This document shows, piece by piece, positions 1 to 8,168 of a stretch of 35,051 nt of DNA. The translations under genes were made by a program, and so were the position numbers. The notes beneath the pieces were generated by a model. It did not search any database. It was given only the letters and a program-made list of their open reading frames with translations, and was not told the origin of the DNA. The number at the start of each line of letters is the position of its first letter. Within the stretch, counting starts at the first letter, position 1. Source of the stretch: Snowella sp. (GTDB lineage: Bacteria > Cyanobacteriota > Cyanobacteriia > Cyanobacteriales > Microcystaceae); NCBI GenBank assembly GCA_003249095.1, contig QBMS01000031.1, positions 1 through 35,051 of the forward strand, read 5' to 3'.

Positions 1-169
1 GTTAAGTCCTTGTCTTGTAAGGATTTCATTCTAATAATTAGACTGAACCAGTGCCCAACTTTACCGTAACAAAATAAAAAATGCGATCGCCCCATAAATC
101 CATTAATAATTGACAAAAATAACGGTAATCATCAATAATACGGTCATAGAAAGATGTAAAAATTAGCAA

Positions 170-2800
170 ATGTCCTATTCTCCTGAATCGGTTCGTAATG
201 TCGGTGTTAGTGACCAAGCGACTGGTGTTGATTCCCTTGGATTCAAACCCTATGTCACCGCGATCGCGCATTTTTTGTTAAATAAAGAGACTCAGCCGCC
301 GTTAACCCTTTCTATTGAAGGAAAGTGGGGCAGTGGCAAGTCTTCGTTTATGAAGCAGTTGGAGAAATATCTACGAGAAAACAAGCAACAACGCACGGTT
401 TGGTTTAATGCCTGGCGACATGATAAAGCGGAAGCAGTTTGGACGGCCTTTGCCTTGTCGTTTATTAAACAAATTTCTACTCCTCCAGTTCAGACTAGAC
501 AGGCTTATTATCAAATATTTTTAGAATGTTTAAAGTTAGCAAAATCTCATTTTGATCTCAAAAAAGGTTGGTTAGATTTACTCAAAACAGTCGCGATCGC
601 ACTCTTTATAATTTGGATTGCGTTTTTCGTCATTTGTGCCACCTTAGCAATCCCTTTCATTCTTTTAATTGATGGAATAGAGAGATTTAAGTTATTTTTG
701 CAGGCATTTAAACATCCCGATCAATTATTGCAAGCGTTTTTATATTTATTGGGTATTGCAGGTAGTGGTACTTTATCGTTGACAGGCTTATTGATTTTAT
801 TTAAAAAGTTACCCACTATTATTGGCAATCCTAAAATCAATTTAATTAAACATTTCAATTTTATTAAATATCTCAAATCTCTTGATTACCAGAAACAATC
901 TGCTTTTATTGAAGAATTTCATGAAGATTTTGCTAAGATTGTCAAAGCTTATATTGGCGATGATCGGGTCTTTGTTTTTATTGACGATTTAGATCGTTGT
1001 GAGAATTCTAAATCTGCTGATCTGATGCAGGCAATCAATTTGATGATCGCCGATGATCCACCAGTAGTTTTTATTTTAGGAATGGATCGGCAAAAAATTG
1101 CGGCCAGTTTAGCGGTGAAATATGAAAATATTGTAGCCTATTTACCCTCAGAAACTCTAGAAATTGATCCTGATATTTTAGCTCGTAGTTCTGCGAGTAA
1201 AGGGTTAGCCTATGGTTATACTTTTATCGAAAAATTTGTCCAGTTACCATTTCAAGTTCCCCAACCTTCCCAAGCAGATTTTGAACGCTTTTTTGATAAA
1301 CTTGGGACTTCCTCCTCCTCAAATGCCTCACTCTCAAAATCGTTACCACCTCCACCCAAATTTCGTTCTTTTCATCTGAGCTTATCTGATCCGAAGACCT
1401 CAAGAAAAACTTCACCTACGAATCAAAAAAAGATGCTTATTGTCAAAAATAAAAAAATGATGAGTCAAGCTAAAAAAGAAGAAGTAGATAAAATTGAAAA
1501 GCCCAAAAATCAATTATCAGAAAGAATTAAATTAACTTTTGAAGGTGATTCTTCAACGGTACGAGATATTGTGATGATGGTGGCTCCTGCTTTGGATTAC
1601 AATCCCCGACGCATCAAACAATTTATCAATGTCTTTCGGCTCAAAGTTTGCATTGCCGATATGACGGGTTTATTTTTTGAAGAAAAGAACAACGAACAAG
1701 AGATTATTAATCATCATTTAACCCTCCAACAATTGGGCAAATTTACCGCTATTAGTCTGCGTTGGCCGTTGTTGTTATTGGATTTGGAAATCGATAGCCA
1801 ACTTTTACGCAAATTACAGGATTTTGTCCTATATCCCCATTCAACGGTTTCATCTCCAGAAGAATTAGAAGAACTAGAAAGAGATAAAAATGTTCGCTAT
1901 TGGAACAGTTATCATAAGCTAAAAGAATTAATAACGTATGGTTGTCTAGAGACATCTGAAGAGGATCAGACACTACAAATTAATCCAAATTTTAGTTTGG
2001 CGACCCTGAAGATAGGGCGATTATTGCAAGTTTCACCTCCTATTGTTCAAGCGACCGTTGAACCAATCATTGAAACCCAAACTGCCCCAGTTAAAATTAC
2101 CTCATTAATTACTTCATTACCTACGAATTTTAAGTTAGAAATGGTCGAGATTCCTGGGGGTAAATTTATAATGGGGTCGGATGAATATAACAGCGAAAAA
2201 CCGATTCATAAAGTAACGGTAAATGCTTTTAAGATAGGGAAATATCCCGTGACTCAAGCCCAGTATGAAGCGGTCATGGGAACCAATCCTTCTCATTTTG
2301 CGGGCAATCCTCAACGTCCTGTAGAAAATGTTTCTTGGTTTGATTCCCAAACTTTTTGTGAAAAACTGAGTGAGTTAACAGGTCAAAAATATCGTTTACC
2401 GACGGAAGCGGAATGGGAATATGCTTGTCGTGCAGGAACCCAAACTCGATTTAGTTTTGGCGATGATGATAGTCAACTGGGAGATTATGCTTGGTTTAAG
2501 GATAATTCAGGTAATAGAACCCATCCTGTCGGAGAAAAAAAGGCGAATCCTTGGGGATTGTATGATATGCACGGCAATGTGTGGGAATGGTGTGAAGATA
2601 GTTGGCATGAAAACTATAAAAATGCACCAAATAATGGAAGTAGTTGGAATGAGAACCATTCTCAAACAAGTGCTAAAATTCTACGCGGCGGTTCTTGGTT
2701 CGATGTTCCGTGGAGTTGTCGCTCGGCCTATCGAGACAGGTACTATGCTGTTTACTGGTTTAATCTTATTGGTTTTCGGGTTGCTCTGTTTCTTTTCTAG
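170..2800 (+). CDS. KAP family P-loop NTPase fused to a C-terminal FGE-sulfatase/C-type-lectin-like domain
   Basis: 876 aa from an ATG. The N-terminal KAP NTPase has Walker A GKWGSGKSS (51-59) and Walker B VFVFIDDLDRC (267-277). Between them are hydrophobic segments at about 139-168 and 187-211, the membrane hairpin insert typical of KAP NTPases, so the protein is probably anchored to the inner membrane. A Ser/Pro/Lys-rich linker covers about 378-450. Residues ~653-872 form an FGE-sulfatase-like domain (MVEIPGGKFIMGS, RLPTEAEWEYACRAGT, GNVWEWCEDSW, RGGSW, GFRV). The first of the two copper-site cysteines of true formylglycine-generating enzymes appears absent, so a binding role is more likely than catalysis. 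The last ~25 codons are rich in Phe, Tyr, Trp, Asp and Val where relatives carry mostly Asn, like a retroelement-diversified tail. The likely role is a membrane signalling NTPase with a ligand-sensing tail; this is inferred. Confidence 0.9.
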   Translation: MSYSPESVRNVGVSDQATGVDSLGFKPYVTAIAHFLLNKETQPPLTLSIEGKWGSGKSSFMKQLEKYLRENKQQRTVWFNAWRHDKAEAVWTAFALSFIKQISTPPVQTRQAYYQIFLECLKLAKSHFDLKKGWLDLLKTVAIALFIIWIAFFVICATLAIPFILLIDGIERFKLFLQAFKHPDQLLQAFLYLLGIAGSGTLSLTGLLILFKKLPTIIGNPKINLIKHFNFIKYLKSLDYQKQSAFIEEFHEDFAKIVKAYIGDDRVFVFIDDLDRCENSKSADLMQAINLMIADDPPVVFILGMDRQKIAASLAVKYENIVAYLPSETLEIDPDILARSSASKGLAYGYTFIEKFVQLPFQVPQPSQADFERFFDKLGTSSSSNASLSKSLPPPPKFRSFHLSLSDPKTSRKTSPTNQKKMLIVKNKKMMSQAKKEEVDKIEKPKNQLSERIKLTFEGDSSTVRDIVMMVAPALDYNPRRIKQFINVFRLKVCIADMTGLFFEEKNNEQEIINHHLTLQQLGKFTAISLRWPLLLLDLEIDSQLLRKLQDFVLYPHSTVSSPEELEELERDKNVRYWNSYHKLKELITYGCLETSEEDQTLQINPNFSLATLKIGRLLQVSPPIVQATVEPIIETQTAPVKITSLITSLPTNFKLEMVEIPGGKFIMGSDEYNSEKPIHKVTVNAFKIGKYPVTQAQYEAVMGTNPSHFAGNPQRPVENVSWFDSQTFCEKLSELTGQKYRLPTEAEWEYACRAGTQTRFSFGDDDSQLGDYAWFKDNSGNRTHPVGEKKANPWGLYDMHGNVWEWCEDSWHENYKNAPNNGSSWNENHSQTSAKILRGGSWFDVPWSCRSAYRDRYYAVYWFNLIGFRVALFLF
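2699..2770 (+). other. Candidate diversity-generating-retroelement variable region
   Basis: This is the 3' part of the FGE-like domain, between the conserved RGGSW and GFRV blocks. Codons at the positions that vary in the family (TTC, GAT, GTT, AGT, TAT, GAC, TAC, TAT, GCT, GTT, TAC, TTT, AAT, CTT) all end in T or C, and two more are TGG. That is what adenine-directed mutagenesis of AAY and AGG template codons would give, while the intervening Pro, Cys, Arg, Ser and Ala codons are retained. Cyanobacterial retroelement targets often end in this fold. No template repeat or reverse transcriptase (YxDD motif) was found in the window, so the call rests on codon pattern and position alone. Confidence 0.55.
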
Positions 2801-2854
2801 GATTTGTTGCCTTTTGCTTTTTACTTTTTACTTTTTACTTACCCAATACTGCCG

Positions 2855-2903
2855 TAAGACGGATCGATTTTTCTGTAGGTTTTTGGCCTGCAAATCCGTC
2901 TTA
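2855..2903 (+). terminator. Two-tier hairpin after the KAP-FGE gene
   Basis: TAAGACGGAT (2855-2864) pairs perfectly with ATCCGTCTTA (2894-2903). Inside, TGTAGG (2874-2879) pairs with CCTGCA (2887-2892) with one G-U pair. A T-rich stretch follows around 2923-2931. It may be a terminator; a hairpin downstream of a variable region is also a feature of some diversity-generating retroelements. Confidence 0.5.
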
Positions 2904-3062
2904 TTCCTTACGATCTTCCCATCCTTTTTTTAATCATCATAATTTCCATACATTTTTTATATTAAAATTCATGATTATTGATTTTAATTCCCTAGAAACG
3001 ATTACTTTTTTTTTGTTATTATCTTTTATATCTCATATATCCCAGCAAGTCCATTATCATCT

Positions 3063-3815
3063 ATGTTTAAAAAATTATTAATTGGTGTCATTCTCTTGGG
3101 AACAGGGGGAGCAGGTATCGCCTATTACTTTTGGACACAGGCAACCGCTTTGCCCAGTTGGTTTCAGGGGCAATCCTCCGATCCCCAAAGCTTTGCACAA
3201 CCGCCCCAACTAACTCTGCCTTCAACCGATGTAACCCCTGCGATCGCGTCCACGAAGCAAAAAATTCAGCAAAAAGTACAAACTGCGATCCAAGATCAGG
3301 GAATAAGTCAAATCCCAGGGGACATTGCGGTGAGTTTAAATGCCCAGGACTTTAATCAGTTACTCCAAGCAGAAATTTCTAATCAATTACAGTCTCGCAA
3401 AATTGACCCTGTGCTACCCCGTATCCAAACGAATCTGGAAAACAATAATCTAGAACTGGGAACGGTGATTAATCCTGCTAAATTAAAAACTCTAGATTTA
3501 CCCCGTCGGCAACAGGCAATGGTCGCAAGAGTGGTCAGCAAATTTCCCCAATTAAAGGATCAGGATATTTATATTGGCATTGAAGGAAAACCCAAATTAG
3601 AAAATGGTCAGTTGACTCTGCCGAATAATAGTCAAGTGAGAATTGGCAACCTGACCTTCAGCCTATCAGAAGTTGCCCAAAAATTAGGCGTTCCCCGCGA
3701 TCGCCTCCAGCAGAGTTTGAACCTCAATATTGACGAATTAAACCTACAGGATCTTCAATTTAAAGATAATGAAGTTATTCTCAAAGTAAATCCCTCCGAT
3801 TATGTCCCTCAATAA
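3063..3815 (+). CDS. Membrane-anchored conserved hypothetical protein
   Basis: 250 aa from an ATG. A single N-terminal hydrophobic segment (about 4-24) with Lys-Lys before it suggests a signal anchor, so the remainder is probably periplasmic or lumenal. A Gln/Pro/Ser-rich linker (about 35-70) leads into an alpha/beta region without catalytic motifs that I recognise. Its last 14 bases overlap the start of the Ap4A phosphorylase gene in another frame, so the two are probably translated from one message. I do not recognise the family; it resembles cyanobacterium-specific anchored proteins of unknown role. Confidence 0.8.
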   Translation: MFKKLLIGVILLGTGGAGIAYYFWTQATALPSWFQGQSSDPQSFAQPPQLTLPSTDVTPAIASTKQKIQQKVQTAIQDQGISQIPGDIAVSLNAQDFNQLLQAEISNQLQSRKIDPVLPRIQTNLENNNLELGTVINPAKLKTLDLPRRQQAMVARVVSKFPQLKDQDIYIGIEGKPKLENGQLTLPNNSQVRIGNLTFSLSEVAQKLGVPRDRLQQSLNLNIDELNLQDLQFKDNEVILKVNPSDYVPQ

Positions 3816-4734
3816 AATTCTTCTCGAACCTGGTACTCTCTGGCAACGACTGATTGATCAAACTGAGTTTGCCCTCGACTGCGGCGCATTAGAATCTATT
3901 GCCACCAATTACGAATTGCTGGAGGTAGGAGATATCCAATTTTTAGTGCGTATTTTAGTGAATTTACAACGTAAGAACGAGGCTAAAAAAGAACAAAAAA
4001 AACGAGAAAAATCCTCTGGAAAAAACTTTAATCCTTTTCTGCCCTACGAAGAAGATTTATTTGTGAGTGATCTAACGGATACCCATCTTTGTTTATTGAA
4101 TAAATTTAATGCGGTGGATCACCATTTATTAATGATTACCCGTGACTTTGAAGAACAAGAAAATCAGTTAAATTTAGCAGATTTTCTAGCGGTTACCCTG
4201 ACCTTAAGGGAAATTGAGGGTCTCGTTTTTTATAATAGTGGCAAATTAGCAGGAGCGAGCCAACGCCATAAGCATCTACAGTTAGTTCCCCTGCCTTTAG
4301 TTCCCCAGGGTTTATCTCTGCCTATTTCACCTTGGATGACCGATGTTTTTTTAAAACAAGAAATCCATACTATTCCCCAGTTTCCCTTTGTCCAGGCGAT
4401 CGCGGCTTGTCCCGATATTAGCTCCATCAATCCCTTGGAGATTGCCCCCATTTTATTAGAGAAATATCAACAATTACTGGACAAAACTGACCTAGATCCC
4501 CAAAAATCGGGTAAACCAGCCCCCTATAACCTGCTGATGACCCGTGAATGGATGATGGTCATTCCCCGCTCAAAAGAAAGTTATAAAAATATTTCAATCA
4601 ATTCCCTCGGTTTTGCAGGAGCCTTATTAGTCCGTAATGCAGAGCAGATGGAACAATTAAAACAAATTGGCCCTCTCACCTTTTTACAAAAAGTGGGTAT
4701 CAAAAAGACTCGCTCAGAAGCCCGCAATACCTGA
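3802..4734 (+). CDS. ATP adenylyltransferase (Ap4A phosphorylase), HIT superfamily
   Basis: 310 aa. Residues ~147-162 read SGKLAGASQRHKHLQ, with the His-x-His-x-Gln active site at H156, H158 and Q160; the middle His is the expected nucleotidylated residue in this family. The flanking text matches the Ap4A phosphorylase group rather than small HIT hydrolases, as does the length. The enzyme splits diadenosine tetraphosphate with phosphate into ATP and ADP, clearing a stress nucleotide in the cytoplasm. Start ATG overlaps the upstream gene by 14 bases, which suggests translational coupling. The chlM gene follows after about 50 bases. Confidence 0.9.
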   Translation: MSLNKILLEPGTLWQRLIDQTEFALDCGALESIATNYELLEVGDIQFLVRILVNLQRKNEAKKEQKKREKSSGKNFNPFLPYEEDLFVSDLTDTHLCLLNKFNAVDHHLLMITRDFEEQENQLNLADFLAVTLTLREIEGLVFYNSGKLAGASQRHKHLQLVPLPLVPQGLSLPISPWMTDVFLKQEIHTIPQFPFVQAIAACPDISSINPLEIAPILLEKYQQLLDKTDLDPQKSGKPAPYNLLMTREWMMVIPRSKESYKNISINSLGFAGALLVRNAEQMEQLKQIGPLTFLQKVGIKKTRSEARNT

Positions 4735-4783
4735 TAAAGTAGGTAATGTTTTGAAATTTTCTCGACCCATTCTTTTCCCTACT

Positions 4784-5473
4784 ATGGCTAATGCAATTGA
4801 CGATAAAACGATTGTTAAAGATTATTTTAATGCGACGGGATTCGACCGTTGGCGAAGGATTTACGGGGATGGAGAAGTTAATAAAGTCCAAAAAGATATT
4901 CGGATTGGCCATCAGCAGACCATTGATACCGTCGTGGATTGGCTAAAAGCGGATGATAATTTGTCAGGACTTTCGATTTGTGATGCGGGCTGTGGAGTAG
5001 GTAGCCTCAGTATTCCCCTAGCTCTGGAAGGTGCATTGATGTATGGCAGTGACATTTCCGAAAAAATGGTAGGAGAAGCCCAAAAAAGATCCGAAGAATC
5101 CCTCAAATTTAATAATTTACCCCGATTTATGGTGCAGGATCTGGAAGGATTGGGGGGAAAATATCACACGGTCATTTGTTTAGATGTTTTGATCCACTAT
5201 CCCAGTGAGGAAGCGGTGACAATGATCAGTCATCTGGCTTCTTTGGCGGAATCTCGTTTAATTCTGAGCTTTGCGCCGAAGACTCTTTATTTAACGATAT
5301 TAAAGAAAATTGGTAGTTTATTTCCTGGCCCCAGTAAAACCACCCGTGCCTACCAACACAAGGAAGAAGATATCATCCAAATTCTGCAAAATAATGGTTT
5401 TACCGTGCAACGCCAAGCCATGACCAGTACGAGTTTTTATTATTCTCGTATTTTGGAAGCAATCCGTAATTAA
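4784..5473 (+). CDS. chlM: Magnesium-protoporphyrin IX O-methyltransferase
   Basis: 229 aa from the ATG at 4784 (MANAIDDK). The frame is open further upstream, to an ATG at 4667, but that would overlap the previous gene by 68 bases and add a tail not seen in the family; the shorter form matches usual ChlM length. S-adenosylmethionine motif I is DAGCGVG (67-73), with VICLDVLIHYP and the C-terminal SFYYSRILEAIRN typical of ChlM. It methylates the 13-propionate of Mg-protoporphyrin IX in chlorophyll synthesis, downstream of the HemB step also encoded in this window. Confidence 0.95.
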   Translation: MANAIDDKTIVKDYFNATGFDRWRRIYGDGEVNKVQKDIRIGHQQTIDTVVDWLKADDNLSGLSICDAGCGVGSLSIPLALEGALMYGSDISEKMVGEAQKRSEESLKFNNLPRFMVQDLEGLGGKYHTVICLDVLIHYPSEEAVTMISHLASLAESRLILSFAPKTLYLTILKKIGSLFPGPSKTTRAYQHKEEDIIQILQNNGFTVQRQAMTSTSFYYSRILEAIRN

Positions 5474-5539
5474 GGAAATCCCTCCTACGCCCATCCCCCT
5501 AACCCTTTCAATTTCCCCATTTTAGGGGACTTGCTTTGA

Positions 5540-6325
5540 ATGCCGATTACTCCCCAACAATTAATCGATTGGAAACATCAACACCGTCCCATTGTTGTTC
5601 TGACTGCCTGGGACTACGCGATCGCCAATCTAGTTGATGAAGCGGGGGTTGATGTGATCTTGGTGGGGGATTCTTTGGCAATGGTCGCTTTGGGCCATAG
5701 CACGACCTTACCGATTACTCTCGACGAAATGATTCATCATACGAAAGCCGTTTGTCGAGGGGCCGATAAAGCGTTAGTGGTGGCTGATTTACCGTTTCTC
5801 AGTTATCAGGAAAGTATTCCCCAGGCCATTCATTCCGCAGGGAGAATGCTGAAAGAAACAGGAGTTCAGGCGGTCAAACTAGAGGGTGGCCATCCCCGCA
5901 TGGTGGAAACCGTCGCCCGTTTAGTGGAAATCGGTATTCCCGTTCTGGGTCATGTGGGTCTAACGCCGCAGTCGGTGCATCAATTGGGCTACCGTCAACA
6001 GGGAAAAACCGCCGATACGGCCGAAAGAATCCTCCAAGAGGCGATCGCCTTAACGGAAGCAGGGATTTTTGCCCTGGTATTGGAACATATTCCCGCAGAC
6101 TTAGCGGCAACGATTACTCAACGTTTATCTATTCCCACGATTGGGATCGGAGCAGGGGCGGGTTGTGATGGTCAAGTATTAGTAACGGCGGATCTCCTGG
6201 GATTATCCAAAAAAACGCCGCCCTTTGCAAAAACTTACTTAAACTTGCGCTCAGAGATTAATGGGGCAATTGAGCAATTTTCAGCAGATGTTCGAGAAAA
6301 ACGCTTTCCCGAAGACAAACTTTGA
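5540..6325 (+). CDS. panB: 3-methyl-2-oxobutanoate hydroxymethyltransferase
   Basis: 261 aa, full length for PanB. Conserved blocks include [32 protein letters not shown] with metal ligand D44, [11 protein letters not shown] with D83, [16 protein letters not shown] and the LEHIP catalytic region. It adds a hydroxymethyl group from methylene-tetrahydrofolate to 3-methyl-2-oxobutanoate to give ketopantoate, the first committed step to pantothenate and CoA. It lies 66 bases after chlM on the same strand and may share its transcript. No clear Shine-Dalgarno sequence precedes the ATG. Confidence 0.96.
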   Translation: MPITPQQLIDWKHQHRPIVVLTAWDYAIANLVDEAGVDVILVGDSLAMVALGHSTTLPITLDEMIHHTKAVCRGADKALVVADLPFLSYQESIPQAIHSAGRMLKETGVQAVKLEGGHPRMVETVARLVEIGIPVLGHVGLTPQSVHQLGYRQQGKTADTAERILQEAIALTEAGIFALVLEHIPADLAATITQRLSIPTIGIGAGAGCDGQVLVTADLLGLSKKTPPFAKTYLNLRSEINGAIEQFSADVREKRFPEDKL

Positions 6326-6423
6326 ATGAATTAGCAATGATTAGCCCAAAAATAGCTAAAAAAATTTAATAAACCCAAAATATCTGAGACTATTCCAAAA
6401 ATCAGATGGAGAATAGAAAAATC

Positions 6424-6636
6424 CTATCGAAGCGAAAGACTATAAACACGCTCAATGACGAAGGGAATGGCGACTAGGGTTAACTTAAGAGACCAGGGCG
6501 CACAGATAAGAGTTAGGAAAATGGCGAAAACCGCAGTACAAGCTAGGGCGACTTTTACGACTTCTTCTTGCACACTTAGGCTAAAGAAAGCAGAAACAGA
6601 CGCGATCGCAAGGGAGACGACGGAGAGTAGGAACAT
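6424..6636 (-). CDS. Small two-helix membrane protein, conserved type
   Basis: 70 aa. Two hydrophobic segments (about 3-20 and 28-56) are separated by a short polar stretch (SLSVQEEVVK), with a basic C-terminus (ERVYSLSLR). The pattern, including APWSLKL, recalls small membrane proteins common in cyanobacteria. It is convergent with panB. The plus-strand reading of the same bases is a charged low-complexity product and was judged a shadow. Function unknown. Confidence 0.65.
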   Translation of the reverse strand: MFLLSVVSLAIASVSAFFSLSVQEEVVKVALACTAVFAIFLTLICAPWSLKLTLVAIPFVIERVYSLSLR

Positions 6637-6961
6637 TTAGGCAACCAGTCCTGATATTCAAGGTGAGATGAGGAGTAGGGGGATTTAGTCTTACGGTTCT
6701 AGGCTAAATTCTGTTAAGAAAAAGATCATCATTTCTTTAACATCTGTTAATCTATCATAATTTTTATCTCTTATGAATCTTTTTGGGATTTTTTTAGTCA
6801 GGGTTTGCTCATAGATGGCGTTGATTTTTTATTGAAATGGATGGAAGCGATCGCCGATAAATTATTAGTCGGGAATAATTATCTATTGTCAATTGTTCTT
6901 TAAAAATGCGATCGCTCTTGAAAACAGGATTGGAAATTGCGATCGCGGGGATAAAGTGCGG
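6637..6961. other. Intergenic region without a recognised gene
   Basis: This AT-rich stretch separates the small membrane protein from the hicAB promoter. It holds GCGATCGC palindromes near 6907 and 6939 and no open frame with coding character. I see no RNA gene or convincing hairpin. Confidence 0.5.
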
Positions 6962-6990
6962 TTGACTAGTATCAATAATGACACTACAAT
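6962..6990 (+). promoter_or_regulatory. hicAB promoter with operator-like palindrome in the spacer
   Basis: TTGACT (6962-6967) and TACAAT (6985-6990) are separated by exactly 17 bases, a near-consensus sigma-70 promoter. Within it, TAGTATCAATAATGACACTA (6967-6986) is an imperfect palindrome, 8 of 10 positions matching between arms. A HicB antitoxin bound there would block polymerase, giving autorepression. The predicted start of transcription lies only about 8-10 bases before the hicA ATG. Confidence 0.65.
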
Positions 6991-7005
6991 TGAGATAAAT
7001 TTTCT

Positions 7006-7260
7006 ATGACTTCTATCTCGAAACTCGTCGCCCAGTTCCGACAGAACTCCCAAAATGTCCGTTTTGCAGACCTGGTTAAAGTCTGTAATCATTACTTTGG
7101 TGAACCCAGACAATCAGGAAGTAGTCACTGTGTTTATAAAACGCCCTGGGCTGGCGATCCTCGCGTTAATATCCAAAATAAAAACGGCAAAGCGAAACCC
7201 TATCAAGTCAAGCAAATTTTATCTGCGATAGAAAAATTAGAGGCACAGAGCAATGATTAA
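7006..7260 (+). CDS. hicA: HicA-type toxin (mRNA interferase)
   Basis: 84 aa. GSSHCVYKTP carries the single catalytic His of the HicA double-stranded-RNA-binding fold, and VNIQNKNGKAKPYQVKQIL is the family's C-terminal strand and helix. Free HicA cleaves mRNA; HicB neutralises it. This protein is somewhat longer than the ~60 aa minimum, with an extra N-terminal helix. The stop overlaps the antitoxin start by 8 bases, the usual toxin-first arrangement. Confidence 0.85.
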   Translation: MTSISKLVAQFRQNSQNVRFADLVKVCNHYFGEPRQSGSSHCVYKTPWAGDPRVNIQNKNGKAKPYQVKQILSAIEKLEAQSND

Positions 7261-7579
7261 TCCCGATCACTACGTCTATAAGGTTATTTGGTCAGTCGAA
7301 GACCAAGAATATGTGGGACTTTGTGCTGAATATCCCAGTTTGTCCTATCTCCATGAGGATCGGTTACAAGCTCTTGAAGGTATTACTGAGTTAGTGCGTT
7401 CTGTTGTAGAAGATATGAAAGCGAATGGGGAATCTTTGCCTGAACCGATTTCAGAAAGACAGTACAGTGGCAAGTTTCAAGTTAGATTGACACCAGAATT
7501 ACACCGTCGTTTAGTGATTGAAGCGGCTGAAGAAAATGTGAGTCTTAATCGTTATATTAGTTATAAGTTAGCTTCTTAA
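7253..7579 (+). CDS. hicB: HicB-type antitoxin with a C-terminal ribbon-helix-helix domain
   Basis: 108 aa. The N-terminal half (YKVIWSVEDQEYVGLCAEYPSLS) is the degraded RNase-H-like HicB domain that covers the toxin active site. The C-terminal ~45 residues (GKFQVRLTPELHRRLVIEAAEENVSLNRYISYKL) form a ribbon-helix-helix DNA-binding domain. Together they neutralise HicA and probably repress the operon through the palindrome at 6967-6986. It overlaps hicA by 8 bases, so the pair is translationally coupled. Confidence 0.88.
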   Translation: MINPDHYVYKVIWSVEDQEYVGLCAEYPSLSYLHEDRLQALEGITELVRSVVEDMKANGESLPEPISERQYSGKFQVRLTPELHRRLVIEAAEENVSLNRYISYKLAS

Positions 7580-7680
7580 AAGAATCTTCAATTCAATTAA
7601 CAAAGTTGACTGAATCTTTAGGGCAGTTTGATGTCGAGAATTATACTGAAATTCACGGTGAAAATAAAATGTGATCGTCT

Positions 7681-7710
7681 TTGTTTTTTTGTACTGAAAG
7701 TGTTTATGAT
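7681..7710 (+). promoter_or_regulatory. Possible promoter for the small helical protein/NB-ARC operon
   Basis: TTGTTT (7681-7686) and TATGAT (7705-7710) are 18 bases apart, 31 bases before the ATG at 7741. The -10 is good and the -35 is weak. Confidence 0.35.
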
Positions 7711-7740
7711 AGAGAAAAATAGATCGAGAATTAACTAACA

Positions 7741-8145
7741 ATGGAACCTGTAACTTTAACCGCCAGTGCGATCGCTGTTTTAATTGCCACCAAAGCCTTT
7801 GAGAAAACGGGAGAAAAGCTCACGGAAAGCGTTTGGAACTCCGTCGAGAAATTTTTAGCCCATTTGCAACGAAAAGACCCGAAAACGGCTGAAGCGATCG
7901 CTGTTGTTGCCAAACAACCCGAATTAGCCCAACAGCAACCGACTGCTTACGGTCAGCAAGCTTTGATTGAAAAAGTTGAAAATTTGATACAGAATGATAG
8001 GGAATTGCGAAAATTAACCGAAGCAATCCAGACGGCTGTACAAGCTCAACCTGGGGCAGTGGTTAACATGACGAAATTGGCTGAAAAAATTGGTGTGGTT
8101 AATCAAGGAACGATTATCGGTCAAACCAACAATTTCAGTCTCTAA
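7741..8145 (+). CDS. Small helical (Bell-like) protein with a C-terminal amyloid-signalling-like motif
   Basis: 134 aa. The N-terminus (MEPVTLTASAIAVLIATKAF) is a hydrophobic helix typical of cyanobacterial proteins encoded beside NB-ARC genes. Amphipathic helices follow to about 105, then a short tail, AEKIGVVNQGTIIGQTNN (about 114-131). The NB-ARC protein encoded 23 bases downstream carries nearly the same motif at its own N-terminus (13 of 18 identical). In known bacterial NLR systems, such matched motifs seed amyloid-like contact between the sensor and a membrane-active Bell domain effector. By analogy this would be the cell-death effector; the function is inferred from layout and motif, with no biochemical residue to confirm it. 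Confidence 0.75.
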   Translation: MEPVTLTASAIAVLIATKAFEKTGEKLTESVWNSVEKFLAHLQRKDPKTAEAIAVVAKQPELAQQQPTAYGQQALIEKVENLIQNDRELRKLTEAIQTAVQAQPGAVVNMTKLAEKIGVVNQGTIIGQTNNFSL

Positions 8146-8168
8146 TTCTCCCCCTTTCCCCCTCTCCC

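Noticed and set aside
2811-2842. CTTTTTA micro-repeat as a CRISPR or satellite
   Set aside because: Only a short low-complexity run.
2421-2933. 170-codon frame overlapping the end of the KAP-FGE gene
   Set aside because: It reads the conserved FGE domain in another frame and gives a sequence with no domain character.
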